A stretch of 64,000 bases of DNA from Hormiphora californensis (lineage: Eukaryota; Ctenophora; Tentaculata; Cydippida; Pleurobrachiidae), in contig CM035354.1 of the NCBI GenBank assembly GCA_020137815.1, forward strand, positions 2,676,342-2,740,341. The letters run 5' to 3'. Position 1 is the stretch's first letter; the number at the start of each line of letters is the position of its first letter. This document shows positions 11,241-24,177 of the stretch, one piece after another. A program made the position numbers and the translations under genes. The notes beneath the pieces were generated by a model. The model saw only the letters and a program-made list of their open reading frames with translations. It was not told the origin of the DNA and did no database searches.

Positions 11241-12129
11241 CAAGACGACATTGAAAAGTGAAACAGCCCAAGGAAGCTCTCTAACCTACCAGACGCTCCT
11301 GCGGGCGAAACCAAATGGAAGACAACCACCGCCCAAGCTACTCAAGAACGGCAATGAAAGGACTCTGATGCATCTCGGGTATCGGACAACCTGCAATTGC
11401 CGTGATGATGTGTTTTACACCATGAACCAAAAAATATCAGACTGGCTTGCCGCCCCAACTCAAAAGCACTGAACCAGCTGGAGACAGAAAAAGAAGCATA
11501 AAAACGATACACGAAATCTAAATGGTATTGATAAAGAGTGGGACATCCTACGCTTTGAAACCAAACCGCCTTGCCGAGCCCATGGCAAGGGAAAACTGCT
11601 ACACCCAGGATCAAAGACCTCTAACCACCACGAAACGATTGTATCGTTCGAACAATGAGGAAAAGAAGAGCCCAGCTCAAGCAAAACTTGAGCAGCAGAA
11701 TTATTGCATTCAAAACATTGAACGGGACACAATCGAGGAACTGAAACAGCAATTCGATCAAAAAGAGAACTCAGCATCTCTATATGACCGACTTCCAAGC
11801 TCTTTCAATAAGCGTTTACTCCAAAATCAGAACGAGAGAAAAACTGACACCTGGAAAGCTGACATCCATACAAAATACAATCTGCAACAACAAATCAGAC
11901 CTGGAAAGCACTCACCAACCTAATGCACTTCAATTGATGTCGAAAAGGCTATCAAGGATCTTAAAAAGGTGGCAAATCGCCCGGCATTGATGAATACCTA
12001 CGAACTACTCAAAGAGGCATGGTCCCAACACGATTACAGCTACTCACACATCTGTATAACCAATGCCTCGAACACGGCGTGTACCCTTGAACACTACGGT
12101 TATAACCCTATACCACAAAAAGGCCAAAC

Positions 12130-12900
12130 ATGACCCTAACAACTACCGAGCCATTGCTGTAGGGAGCGTCTGGGGCGTGTCTTCTCCGCCATCTATCTGG
12201 AGCGCCTAGTGAACTTCAGGAAGACTCACTGCCCGGACCCGCCCAACCAACACAAGGCTTTGTGAAGGGCGCGCAGACCAGCGACCACCTTTTAACAACT
12301 CCATACTGCCATTCAGAAAGGATACAGAACAAGGAAGGCTCTACACTTGCTTTATCGACTTTCGTAAGGCATTCGATGGCCTCAACAGAGAACGCCCTTC
12401 TCCTAAAACTGCTAAACCTTGGAGTTCGTGGGAAGTTCTTCAATGTACTCGACCACATGTAAACAACTCCAAGTCGCCTAAACATAGCTCAAAATCTCTG
12501 ATCTCATTGACATCCAAATTGGCACAGAGCAGGGGCAATGTCCAAGTCCAGAGCTTTTCAAGTGTTTCCTCTTGGACCTATCCACAATACTCATGATAAA
12601 AGACCTGGAATCTGACCCATAGCACTAGGAACAGCCCTAGTGGAACTCACTTGCTCTGGGCTGATGATCTGGTACTTATGTCAACCTCGCTAAGGGTCTA
12701 CAAAAACTCCTCGATTGCCCTCTACCGGTTCTGCTCTGATTGGGATCTTACCGTTAACACCGAAAAAACGGCTATAATGGTCTTTAACCAAGCTGGAGGA
12801 AACTCAAGAATCCAACGGCTTCTCTACGGGGACTCACACATCCCATCAACCAAGACCTATCAATATCTCGGTTTGACTTTCTCGGTGATGGTAACCTACG
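12130..12900 (+). pseudogene. LINE reverse transcriptase remnant
   Basis: Recognisable blocks in shifting frames are NNYRAIAVGS (about 12,140), GFVKGAQTSDHL (about 12,260), an FIDFRKAFDGL-type block readable at about 12,350-12,385 (first catalytic Asp), LLLKLLNLGVRGKFF (about 12,400), then the catalytic WADDLVLMS box (about 12,657) and LTVNTEKTAIMVF plus YQYLGLTFS. The ADD motif is intact. The reading frame is broken every 60-250 bp. Confidence 0.8.
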
Positions 12901-13739
12901 AGAAGCCAAAAACAAACTGAGAATCAGAGCATGGGGAGCATTTTCGCCATAAAAAAATAGTGGATATTGATCAATATCCAAGCACGCGGCCCTAAAACTA
13001 TTGATGCTCTGGTAGCACCTGTAGCAGGGTATGCATCAGCTATCTGGCTGCACGAACAAGATTTCTCAAGACATTCTAAACGGGAACATGTGAAACTACA
13101 TCGAAGGACATCTGGGACACCCAAACAGAAAAATGTCAAACCAGCTTTTCTGAGATGCTACTGGACTTCGGAAAAACACACCGCTACCTCCCACTCCTAA
13201 CGGGGACACTGATAGAGTCCCCCTGGCCGTAAAAACAGCAACACCGCTGGACTTCCACAAGGACTATGTTCTGAGCAACACTCTCGACAACCAAAGCAGC
13301 TAGTCGTACACGCCTATAACGAACAGAACGACTACAGTTGCCCTGGTATCAAAGTGTCCTAAGGACCTCCTCGAGATATTCGACTCCAATGTCCACACCG
13401 CAGAAGACACTTCTCCCTAACTCCCAACTCGTGCAGCCCGTATCTCGAATTGGTTTGGACCCAATGGGACGATATTCGCCACAGCAACCGGAAGCTTGAA
13501 TTCTACAACAGTGTCAAGACCGGACATGGCTTTGAGGATTACCTAGAAAGAAGGACGGCACCTGACTTCATCAAGTTAAGAACGAGTACCCACCGCCTAA
13601 AAAATCGAAACCGGACCCCATAACAAAACTGACAGATCTGAGCGCCTCTGTGATGATTGCTCCTCACCCGTCTAACTCTCTACTCCTCGTGCCCCCCCTT
13701 TCTTCGACCCCATCATCCAAGATGAAGTAGGCACATGCT

Positions 13740-16700
13740 GAATGAAGGATCGGAATTTTGGGCCCAGGGAAAAAGCTCTTTTCCCCCCCAATTACACCCC
13801 ACTGCATTGCAGCCCTAAACCGGAAATTCGAAAATTGTTTTCCCGATCATTTTCGTTTTTTGGGGTTTTATTAAAAGGGGGGGCCCAGGGAAAACAAAAG
13901 GGGCATCAAACAAAGGAATATGGAAATTATCGTACAAGTCTTTACTCTTCTTTTCCTATCTTCTATCTTCTCTTTTAATTTTTATCTCTTTGTTTTTGTC
14001 ATTCTTTTTCCCCGATAGCCATTGGGGCGAGTGGGTTTGAAAATTTAAACAGACCCCGTTCCACCCCGGTGGTCCCACAAGAGATACAAAGCTTTAGGAA
14101 TAAAAGATGAACTCTCTCTCTCTCTCCGTCTCAATTGTTCTAGCAGTTGGATCCCCTCAGGCTTTGCTCTAGAAGGACTTTCCCTTTTTGTTTGAGTTTT
14201 AAATTATAAAACCCAATCTCAATATCCGTTTTGTCAACCCCATTTTAAGTTTCTAAACAACCCCCTTGGCTTGCACCGTCATATTTAGAAGATTCTCCAG
14301 AATCAGAATTGTAGTCAGCCCCTTTTTTTAGTTTAACCCCCCTTACATTTGTGGGGGGGGAAACAGGTTGAGAGGAAGCCATTTTCATCTTTTTTTTTTA
14401 GCCCAGCTTTCCAGGGATATCTGTCCCCCTTTTGACAGCGACTGACAGGACCTCGAGACCCTTTTTTTGGGGGCTTTTCCCCCGTTACGAAACCTTTCTA
14501 AATAAGGTAGTTTTTTGTGCCCAAATAAGGTAGTTGTTTGTGCCACCCACTACCAAATAAGGTAGTTGTTTGTGTCACCCACTACCAAATAAGGTAGTTG
14601 TTTGTGCCACCCACTACCAAATAAGGTAGTTGTTTGTGCCACCCACTACCAAAAAAGGGGGAAAGTTGTTTTTTTGCCCCCACTTCCAAAAAAGGGGTAG
14701 TTTTTTGGTCCCCAAAAATAAGGTAATTTTTTTTTGCCATCCATTTCCTAATAAGGTGGGTTGTGTCACCCAAACCTAAAATAATTTTTTTGTCCACCCA
14801 TACCAAATAAGGTAGTTGTTTGTGTCACCCACTTCCAAATAAGGTAGTTGTTTGTGCCACCCACTTCCAAATAAGGTAGTTGTTTGTGCCACCCACTACC
14901 AAATAAGGTAGTTGTTTGTGTCACCCACTACCAAATAAGGTAGTTGTTTGTGCCACCCACTTCCAAATAAGGTAGTTGTTTGTGTCACCCACTTCCAAAT
15001 AAGGTAGTTGTTTGTGTCACCCACTTCCAAATAAGGTAGTTGTTTGTGCCACCCACTTCCAAATAAGGTAGTTGTCTGTGCCACTTCCAACAGGCAGGTT
15101 TTCAGCAGGTTTCTAGTTTAGTGAGGGATTTTAAAGGTAGGTTTGGAGGGAACTTGAGAAGTGTGTCTTGGTAAAAGCAACGATTTTCAGACTTTAAAGG
15201 TAGACCAATTTGAGCCAATAACATCATAGAAGTGTACCATGATAATCGATTAATGGTTTTCGGTATGTCGCCCCCTTTTCCCCTTCCCACCCTCATGACG
15301 GGTGCACACCATACCCCCTGGGCCCCTGATTCTTTTGAGGGTCGCTTGTTCACCGAAAAAAATGTGGGTGGTTTTAGTAGGGGTGAGTGACAAGTGGTCT
15401 AACACATAGCCAACTAATTATCGGTTCCCCCATATCCTATTAACACCGATTCAGACTCTCTGGGGGGGGGGGGGGTGGTCAACATTAGAAAAATACTATC
15501 TTTTTTCCCAAATAAGGGAAAAGGTAATAGCTCTTTTCAACCCAGAAAATTCACAGTTGTTGGAAGAGAGACGTGGTATTCCAGATAAGATAAGAAGCAG
15601 CACCCCCGCCAGCTCTGTGGCAAGTGAGGATGAGTATGTGGAGAGGTTTATCCGGAACATCCAGGTAACATATATTACCATATATGGTCATTTTTATACT
15701 TTTACCAATAGGCATTTTTTTCTATAATTGTGAGGAAAAAGAAAATTTGGGGACTAAAGGTCCCGGTGGAAAGTCGGAACATTTCGCGATTTTTTAATGT
15801 CTCAAAAACTGCCAAAATTTCTAAAAGGTTTTTAAGGTACTTCTATTATCTCGGTACTAAAATTTAGGATTGATAAACAAATGTATAAAAAACAATTTTG
15901 ATAAGAAAAAAAATACTTATCAACTGCTGGGATCATAGGACAATTTTTATAAAATTCAACCTGCTGACTTGTGTTAGCTTTTTCTAGGAATTTTTTCAAT
16001 AATGATATAGAAAATCGTTTGGTCCCCCTATAAACTTGGTTTGGGTAATTCTCACCAATTTGGGGGGTACACAAAATTTGAATTCAGACAACAGGTAAAG
16101 GTCGAAACAAAGTTAAAATTTTTGAAAATATAAGTCTTAGCAAGTAGGAAATTGTCCAAGTTTCAATTAGTTAAAATGGAGAAAAATTAAACACTAAAAC
16201 TGTGTGGAAAAATCAATACAAAGAACCCTTTTAGGTTTTATTATCAAAAATGATTTTTTTGAGAAAAATATTGGGTCACGATGGAAGAAACCCTTAAAAA
16301 ACAGTACACTGTTTTATAAGTAATTACTCAACTGGTGTGGAAAAAAAACCATCCCAAAACCAGCCATCTCACAATTTCAGCATATCCAACGAGTTGAGCG
16401 GGTTTGGGGTCCCAAATTGGGTAATTTTACGGCCAAGCGTTGGGGCACTATTGTGAAATTTATTGGTACAAAAATTTAACTAAACCCTTGGGAAAAAGTT
16501 TTTGACAAAATTTGTTTTTTATCCACACTAGTTGAGTATGTTGGACCCCCTTTATTAAATTAAGACTACTGATTGAAACTTTGGTTGAGAAAGATTTTTG
16601 AGTTCAAAATTTCCTATAAATTTCCCCAATTTGGTCGTTGTTGCCACCAAAGATGGAACAAAGATTTAAAGTAGTGATCAAAATCCACACGATTTTGAGC

Positions 16701-18560
16701 ATTTTTTGGAGTACCAAAATTGGGGGGAAGTTACGGCACAAGGTTGTGGGCTATCAATTTAGTAAACTTATTTGTAAAAACATTGATTTGAAAAAAGGAA
16801 AAAAAAATAAATTTAAAATTTAAAAGAAAATATCCCGGTTGGCTCCTATTGAGGGGAAGGGTAATTGGCGGAGCGTTTCACAGTAAACTCAACCTCTGGG
16901 ATAAGTTTTTCTAACAAAATCTTTTTATCCCCCCATGGTTGAGTCATGTTGGGTCCCCTTAGATAATTAAGATATTTCTTGAACCAATCGGTTTTTGGGA
17001 ACTCTTCTGAGTTCTAATTCCTAAAATTTTCCACAATTTGGTCGTTTTGTTGCCAGCAAAAGATAGGGAACAATGATTTAAAATAGTGATCACAAAAAAA
17101 AGTTAATCCCCAGCAGTTGAGTCAGTTTTTTAGCACCAGTAATTTGTCAAATAGATGCCGAATGATTGGCGAATGATTAAAATCCAATTTGAAGCCCGAA
17201 AAGTCCTAATCCTTGGTTTTTTTTTTTTTACTAAAAAGGATAAATTTTAATTGTTTGCATTTTTTTTTTTTTGTAGTGTCAAAAGGTGTGATAAAAGCAG
17301 AATTATCACAAAAGTTCAAAGGGCCTACCATTTACCCTTTTTTGGAAAACCCTTATACACAAAAAATTTTCCCCAAAATTTGAGGTTTTAAAAAAAAGCA
17401 AAAAAAATGGCTTTTAAATTTGTTTCATATTTGTAATTTTGAGAAATTGGGGGGATAAAAAAAAAAAAAAAAAAAATTTAAAAAAAAAAAAAAAAAAATT
17501 TTATTTACCTTCCCAAAAAAAAAAGGGGGCTTATTAGGGGGAAAACAAACCCCTTTTACTTTTAAAATTGAGGGTTTTTAATTTTAAAAATTCCGATTTC
17601 CGACGGGGGTTAAAAAAAAGGGAAAAGTTTGTGCTTCTGGAAAAAAGGGGGAACAAAAAAACCCAAATTAAAGCCCCTTTAAAAATGATTCCCCCCCTTT
17701 CCCCCCCCCCACAAAACCTTTATTAGGGTTTTTAGGGTAAAGAGGGGGTTTAGATTCCTTTTAGGAAGGGGGAATAAGGGAAAAGGGTTTTCCCCCTTTC
17801 CATAAAAAACCCCATGAACCCCCCAACCCCCCCCCAAAACCCCCCACCCCCAACCCCCCCCCCCCCCCCCAATTTGGATTTTCTGAAATAGGAAAGAGAG
17901 GGGAGGGAGGAAGGAGGAGAGGAGAAAGAAGGGTGGATCTTTTCGGGGAGGAGGATTAGGGGGCCAAATGGTTAAATAGTTTTTGTTCCCCGGAAAAGAA
18001 CCCGAAAGGAGAGAAAGAGAGAAGAAGGGAGGAGAGGGAAAAAGGGGAGGAGGGGGGGGGGTTAGGGGTGAAGAAAACGATTAGATTAGTAAGTAGGAAA
18101 AAAAGGGGGGTTTTGGGGGTAACTGATAAGGAAGGGTTTTTAAAAGAAGGAATTGGGCTGCTTTGTTGTGGGGGATTTTAGTTTTAACATACGTCGATCT
18201 ATAATCTACAAAATTTTTTCCCCCCCGAACCTATATTGCTCGTCCAGTAATAGAAATATTCCTTTGGGGGTTTTTTTTTCCAGAGGCGGAAAAGATTAAG
18301 AAAAAAGGGTAAAATAAGGGTTTTTTTTCCCCCACCCCCCCCCTTTTTTTTCTCTTTTTCTCTTTCTTTCTTTTCTTTTTTTATTTTTCTACCCCCCCCA
18401 CGCCCGAGCGGTGGGAAACTGGATACACAGGGGAAAAGGAAGCAATGAAAAGGGGAGAGGAAAGTTTATTGTTCATTTAGAGGAACTTCTATCTTTCTCT
18501 TCTTTTTCTTTTTTCTCTCTCTCTGTTTCCTCTCTTTTTCTTTTCCAGGCAGTCGTGAAA
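13740..18560. other. Low-confidence AT-rich and homopolymer-rich sequence, no gene seen
   Basis: Extended runs of A, T, C and G, gradual loss of codon structure and patchy base composition dominate, especially 17,200-18,560. I see no gene. The only ordered structure is the 32-bp minisatellite at 14,500-15,085. The texture suggests poorly polished long-read consensus rather than biology. Confidence 0.7.
14500..15085. repeat. 32-bp tandem minisatellite
   Basis: The unit CCAAATAAGGTAGTTGTTTG followed by TGCCACCCACTA (second half TGTCACCCACTT in variants) repeats about 17 times. The copies at 14,640-14,800 are corrupted by homopolymer runs; the flanking copies are nearly perfect. Confidence 0.95.
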
Positions 18561-19305
18561 AACGCACCGTAGACAGTAAACTGCACCGGCCCGGCACATT
18601 TTTATGCACTTCTAGCTCCACGCTCTACAGATTAGGTCATGCAAACACTAGTGTGTGCCTCTAATCGAATTGAACCCCCTCTCTCTCACTCACTTGGCCC
18701 TGTGCAGCAGTTGTCTGATAACCCTAGATTTTTAAATCGCTGATGGGAGATATGAAATCAGTTGTCGGCCTAACCGCACAACGTGCACGCACTGCTCCCC
18801 CTCTCTCTCTGTGCACGTGATCTCTGTTCTCGTCTCTGATTGGCTGAGAGATGTTCCATGCTTCATCCTGATTGGTCTGTTTCTCTGCACATGTTGATAA
18901 CCAGCTGTGCTCTCTCCCCTCCCTCTAAGTTTTGAAAGAACTCTACACTTTCTTGTTTGCAGCACAGTATGTTTGTCCTTCAAGTGTTGTTTGGCCTTGA
19001 AAGAGGTCTGTTGAGTGGCCTGGGTAGGGCCGTGTTTCGGAGTAGAAAGGAAAAGAAGGAGTTCCATGAGCATGCCGTTTCTTCTCCGACTAAACCAAGG
19101 TTTATTTGAGGGAAGGGGGTGATAGATAGATAGATGGGATAGAGAACGAGAAAGAGAAAGGGAGAGAGGAACAGAGTGAGCGATAGACTCTTTTATCCCA
19201 TTATCACACACGTTCCCAACACATGCTTTTACGAGTGTCAAAGAGTCTAAGTGCACTTAACTCGATTGACGCACACCCCTCTAAAACCCCCTCCATTTCT
19301 TTCAG
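18561..19305. other. Region 5' of the visible Trio-like exons
   Basis: Sequence quality recovers here. I see no convincing exon. A polypyrimidine tract ending in TTTCAG at 19,305 serves as acceptor for the first visible Trio-like exon, so the stretch is probably intron. A 174-residue minus-strand frame (18,732-19,256) has no domain and I do not call it. Confidence 0.45.
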
Positions 19306-22133
19306 TCTCAGTTCAGTCGCTAGTTCGGGATCAGTATCCAGTGATAGCAAGATGTCCATCACTTCTGACGAGTGCAGTAGGGGACCCCGACAACCCCAGG
19401 CTAAACCACCACCTAAAATCATCCCGTCAGGGAAGCCACCCCGACACCACTCAGACCCCAGCGCTCCTGCAGTGCCTGTGGTTCACCCTAGGAAGAGTCT
19501 GAACACCCGTCCAGATAGCATGAACTCTGATAGTGGAATTATCGGTAGTTCAGGGTCAGACACCAGCCAGGTACGTGTATAGCAGGAACAAGTAAACAAC
19601 CAATCAGAACTCGTTATTTAGGTCACGTGACTGGTTATCAGCCAATCAGGGACCAGTATTTCCTGATTCGGTCGGTTTCTGGTGTATAGTTTTGTAAAGT
19701 ATCTCACTTTAGTTTTGTAACATCTCACATCTGTTTAGTACACTGAGCTACTTTATCATGTGATCTGAGAGCTCGTTTTTTAGTTTAGTGTACACTGCTA
19801 AATGTTACGTGATCGTTGATGTTTTGTACTGCAGCTTGTATTACTAACTCATGTGTTACGTGATCTCAGATCTGATCTCGGCTTTTTACTTTTCTAACTC
19901 TCCTTGCTTGATCTCGTTGTTACACAACTATATTAACCCTCTTCTTCTCCTCTATAGTCCCGTTGGAGCTGGCTGGACCAGGAGCAGCAGCAGCAGAATT
20001 CCAATAATCAGGGGAGTAGTGGACCTGCACCAACAACCCCAACAGCCGGTATTGGGGATGACAAGAAACTGAAATTAGTTGTGGAGGAGTTGGTGAAATC
20101 AGAAAATGATTATGTGTTGAGTCTGGATTATATTGTGAGGCAGTATACCGCTCATCTGATGAAGCATAAGTTGTGGAGCGTTCACCCCAAACTATTAGGT
20201 GAGACTAAAATCGGATTTTTTGAAGTTGTCACCCCCTGGGTCCGACTTTAATTAGCTTTAATTACCAGTAAAAGTTGGGCTAGAAAACCTATCTCCACAC
20301 TGTGTTTGAGGAATTGATTTTTTTTGGAGCAGGAATGAGGGAAAGTCTCCTAAATTTAGCTAAATTAGGAGATAACATAATTAGGATCTGATAATCTTCT
20401 ACAATACGTCTTTTAGGCCGGGAGACACATCACATTCATTCCTAAAATAGGCTCATAATAACACCTTTAGTACTAAATCCTTAGTCGGCTAGCTCCTTAT
20501 GATACTGTCTCAGCTATTCATCATTCTGGCTATTCTCCAATCTCTCTTTCCTGACATACCACATCGAGCTCTAACTCACACCTCTCTAATCCACCCCTCT
20601 CTAATCCACCCCTCTCTATCCCAACCCTCTCTAACCCACCCCGTGCCCCTCTCCACCCCTCGCTAACCCACCCCTCTCTAACCCACCCCTCTCTAACCCT
20701 CCCCTCCCTAACCCGCCCCTCTCTAACCCACCCCTCTCCATCCCAGGTAACATTGAAGAGATATACCGGTTCCACAGGGAGCTCTTCCTGCCCGACCTTC
20801 TCCAGTGTGGGGGTGACCCCCTCAAAGTGGCAGGTGTCTTCATGAAACACAGATCCAAGTACGATCTGCACGTGCAGTATTGTCGGAACAAGCCGCGCAG
20901 TGAGGCGGTCTACAGTGAACACGAACAGGATTTGGAACAAGTCCAGAAAGTTCTGAACCAGTCCCTGTCTCTGTCTGCCTTCCTGATTAAACCTGTCCAG
21001 CGGATAACAAAATACCAGCTACTCCTGGCTGAGATCCTCAAGTTTGGTAGGGCGTGTGGATTGTCTGGTTTGGACCAGGTTGAAGCTGCCCACGGAGTCA
21101 TGTTAGAGGTACCCAGGAAGGCGAACAACTGGATGCACTTGGAGATGTTTGAGGACCCCCCTGAGGACACCCTGATCCACCAGGACACTCTGACTGTCAG
21201 CAGTGGGTCAGCTATCATCCAGGCTCAGGGGAAACCCCGTCAAGTGTTCCTCTTTAGGCACTCTCTTGTTCTCACTAAGCACGAGATGGAGGGAAAGAAA
21301 CTGAAATCGTACACCGCCAAAACGGTGATTGATCTGACCAACTGTGTGTTAACGTCTGAGGAGGACACTGTCAGGTTTGCTGTTTCCACCACTTCCACGG
21401 GGAAATTCTGGTTCTCAGCCCTCAACCAGGTCCAGAAAATAGAGTGGGTGAGGTTACTGAAGACTCAAATTGAGTACTGTCAGCGGGAGAGAGAACGAGG
21501 GAGTGTTGGGAGTAACAACAGCAATGAGGAGAACAAGAAAACAAAGATGAAGTTGAGATTCCACAAACGGAGGAAGTCTCTAACAAAGATCACTCTCCGA
21601 GAGGATGGGAAGGAGGGGGAGAGTGACTGGGCCCAACCGTACATCACCGGATCTAACAGGATACCCTCGGATCAGGATCTTCTGAAGGGAGAGGATTACG
21701 AGAGGTGTATCTCAAAACTCAGTAATATCTCGATGAGTATCGATCACATCAATTTGATCCCCTCGGAACACCCTGTACAAGACACCAACACTAACCGACC
21801 TCCAACTCCGCCTATTGCCCAGAAAACAGGCTACAAATTCCTCAACACCCTCTTCTACGGACATTTCTCCATGTTTTGTACCTGTGAGCACTTGAAGACA
21901 GGTCTCAAGTTTACCGTACAGGTTACACCTGTGAAGGATCGACAGTTTCTGAGGTCCATTCAACGGGAAATTGATATCCTCCAGTCGCTTAACTTTAAAC
22001 GTGTCAGCCGACTTCATGAGGTGAGAGTGATTTTGTGTTGTGGTTATGTGGTGTTTTTCAGAAACCACAGAACGTTTACAATTACAGCACAACAATTCGA
22101 TAACAAGCAACTAACTCAAAAAACATTACATGC

Positions 22134-22221
<88 letters not shown>

Positions 22222-23803
22222 TCTCTCTCCCCCCCTCTCTCTCCCCATCATTCCCTAACAGTCCCCTCATTCCCTGCAGGTCCAAACCGACTACAAGGAC
22301 TGTGTGTGTCTCATAATGAGTTACCAATACCAGCTGCCACTGCTAGACTTTGTCCTCCTAAAGGAGTCCCATCGGGAACTGGACACCGTTGAGATGATGA
22401 GGGCACTGTTGGAGGGTGTCTGGTACCTTCACACCAGGAACATTGCTCATCTTGATATCAAACCAGAGAACCTGATATGGGACAAAACTACTGTCAAGGT
22501 ACGTGCCGTCATGATGATGTCATCTTTAATTAATGTTTCGTTAGAAATCTTTCAGTTATTAAATTAAATATCATGACGTTATCCTCTCTGTTTGAAACCC
22601 TCCCTATGTTTCTAACCCCATCCTCTCCCTATATAATTACCTAACCAAATCCCCTCCTATCCCTAACCACCTCCCCTCCTAAACTACTCGAGCTGGCCCA
22701 TTATGTCCCTATGAACCACCTTCCCTTCCATTCCTAACCACCTCCCTCTCCCTAACCACATCCCCTCCTCTCCTTAGACCCTATTATATCCCTAACCACC
22801 TCCTCTCCTCTCCTTATACCCTATTATATACCTAACCAACTCCCTCTCCCTAACCACCTCCCCTCATATCCCTAACCTCCCCCTCTCTCCCCACAGCTGA
22901 TTAACTACGAACTGGCCCATTATATCCCTAACCAACTCCCCTCCTATCCCTAACCTCCCCCTCTCCCTAACCACCTCCCCTCCTATCCCTAACCTCCCCC
23001 TCTCTCCCTAGTCCCTATACAGCTGATAAACTACGAACTGGCCCACTATGTCCCTATAAACCACCTCCCCTCCTATTCCTAACCACGTCCCTCTCCCTAA
23101 CTAACTCCCCTCCTATCCCTAACCTCCCCCTCTCTCCCTATACAGCTGATAAACTACGAACTGGCCCACTATGTAGAGGATGAGAATGTGTACCTGGAGA
23201 CGTCCATGCTGGATGATGAGTTCGGAGCACCTGAACTCCTCTTAGGTAGAGTGTCCTCCACTGCTGCAGATATTTGGTAAGGGACTATTGTAACATGTGA
23301 TGGTTGATTGGTTCTAATGTAGAATCAAGATAATATCAGCTTCTTAATTAACTTTAAATAATGAATCACTAATTAGCATCTCTCTCTCACTGATACCATG
23401 ATGGTTCCTAACCCTCCTTCCCTCTCTCTCCAGGGCCGTTGGAGTGTTGACCTACCTGTTGCTATACAGCGACAGTCCCTTCTACTCCCAGGGCCACATA
23501 ATCCCACCACAGATGCGAGCCTTCAACAATACCCGCACCAAATCAGTATTTGGGGAAACAACCCTCGTCTTTCTCTCCTCCCTCCTCCAGAATGACCCTA
23601 GGAGACGGCCAAATGCCCAGGGGTGCCTCAATTCCACTTGGATAAAGGCTTCGAACAATCGGGCAGCGGGGGCTGCTGTGAGTCTCGATAAAAACAGACT
23701 GAAACGGTTTTGTCAGAGACGAAAACAAGAGGCCTCGGCAAGGGTGATAGATATCCCGGAAACTGTGTTAGATTCTCTGGGCCTAGCTGGAGATATGTTA
23801 TAG
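19306..23803 (+). CDS. Trio/Kalirin-like RhoGEF with C-terminal pseudokinase-like domain (5' partial)
   Basis: Six exons fit by splice consensus and phase: 19306-19570, 19958-20198, 20747-22020, 22280-22498, 23146-23276 and 23434-23803 (about 833 codons). A Ser/Pro-rich segment is followed by a Dbl-homology domain (VVEELVKSENDYV, GNIEEIYRFHRELFL, the LIKPVQRITKYQLLL helix), a PH domain (about 21,180-21,470), a basic linker, and a kinase fold (IAHLDIKPEN, GAPELL, AVGVLTYLLL). The DH domain would activate Rho-family GTPases. The DH-PH sequence looks most like the second GEF of Trio/Kalirin, but the SH3, Ig and FN3 modules usual there are absent. Kinase residues are degenerate: the VAIK Lys position reads Gln (FTVQVTP), DFG reads NYE (LINYELAHY), and the glycine loop is poor. 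Upstream exons are not visible. Identification is strong for the family and moderate for the orthologue. Confidence 0.88.
19583..19681 (+). mobile_element. 109-bp hAT-type MITE family, copy 1 (10 bp deleted)
   Basis: Starts CAGGAAC and ends GGTCGGTTTCTG. Part of the left terminal repeat (CGACCGAAAC) is missing. Perfect 8-bp TSD GTGTATAG at 19,575-19,582 and 19,682-19,689. It keeps both CCAAT boxes and GTCACGTGAC, and lies 13 bp into Trio-like intron 1. Confidence 0.93.
20560..20745. repeat. CTCTCTAACCCACCCC-type repeat at the 3' end of Trio-like intron 2
   Basis: A degenerate roughly 16-bp unit (CTCTCTAACCCACCCC) repeats about 10 times and ends exactly at the acceptor CATCCCAG of exon 3, so the repeat forms the polypyrimidine tract. 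Confidence 0.8.
22135..22240. repeat. (CT)n microsatellite in Trio-like intron 3
   Basis: About 40 pure CT dinucleotides followed by imperfect CT/C runs up to the TCCCTGCAG acceptor of exon 4. Confidence 0.95.
22600..23140 (+). repeat. Tandem duplications of an intron-exon boundary inside Trio-like intron 4
   Basis: The acceptor plus first about 30 nt of kinase exon 5 (CAGCTGATAAACTACGAACT and onward) recurs at about 22,893 and 23,020, with a weaker copy at about 22,680, all upstream of the real exon at 23,146. Spacing of the good copies is about 125 bp. Between them are CCTAACCACCTCCCCTCCTA-type repeats. The copies diverge into intron sequence before the exon is complete, so they act as decoy acceptors at most. 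Confidence 0.85.
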
Positions 23804-24177
23804 GCGGTGACAATTTAGAAAACAGTTTTTAAAGGATTTTTTATTTATTTGATGTGCGTCGTGTGTTAATATGTGAATTTGAATAGTTTTCAATTGAATT
23901 TTTATTGCAAAAGTAGGAAGGATTTTACAGGAAAGAGGCACGTGTAGGATGCCACGTGTTTTGACATGTTTTTCTTAACTGCCATTTGGTGACAAACTTG
24001 AATTTATCAAAAAGCTGATGTGTTCTGTAAATATAGAAAAACTTTTTGCAACTTTTGCAACTTGTCTTTTAAATTATCGTTTATTCAATTTCATAATCTA
24101 AATCATTGGTCATGGTGATGGTCAGTGTCGGGAGGCGGTAAATGTTAACCAGATCTGAGAGAATACGTACGTGCAAA

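Larger units (their letters stand above)
7990..13720 (+). mobile_element. Non-LTR (LINE-type) retrotransposon, frame-shattered
   Basis: Protein signatures appear in the right order on the plus strand but in constantly changing frames. About 8.0-10.4 kb is a putative ORF1 region without a recognised domain. At about 10,440 an apurinic-type endonuclease begins (LNIVSWNIHGIKD) and ends near 11,215 with DYIIASDSIR and the catalytic LSDHCPE motif. Reverse transcriptase follows at about 12,140-12,900. No single ORF exceeds about 130 residues. No poly(A) tail or target duplication is recognisable. The clade is uncertain. It would nick DNA and prime reverse transcription at the target, but this copy cannot make a full protein as written. 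Confidence 0.85.

Noticed and set aside
18732-19256. 174-residue minus-strand frame
   Set aside because: No domain, and it overlaps sequence expected to be intron of the Trio-like gene.
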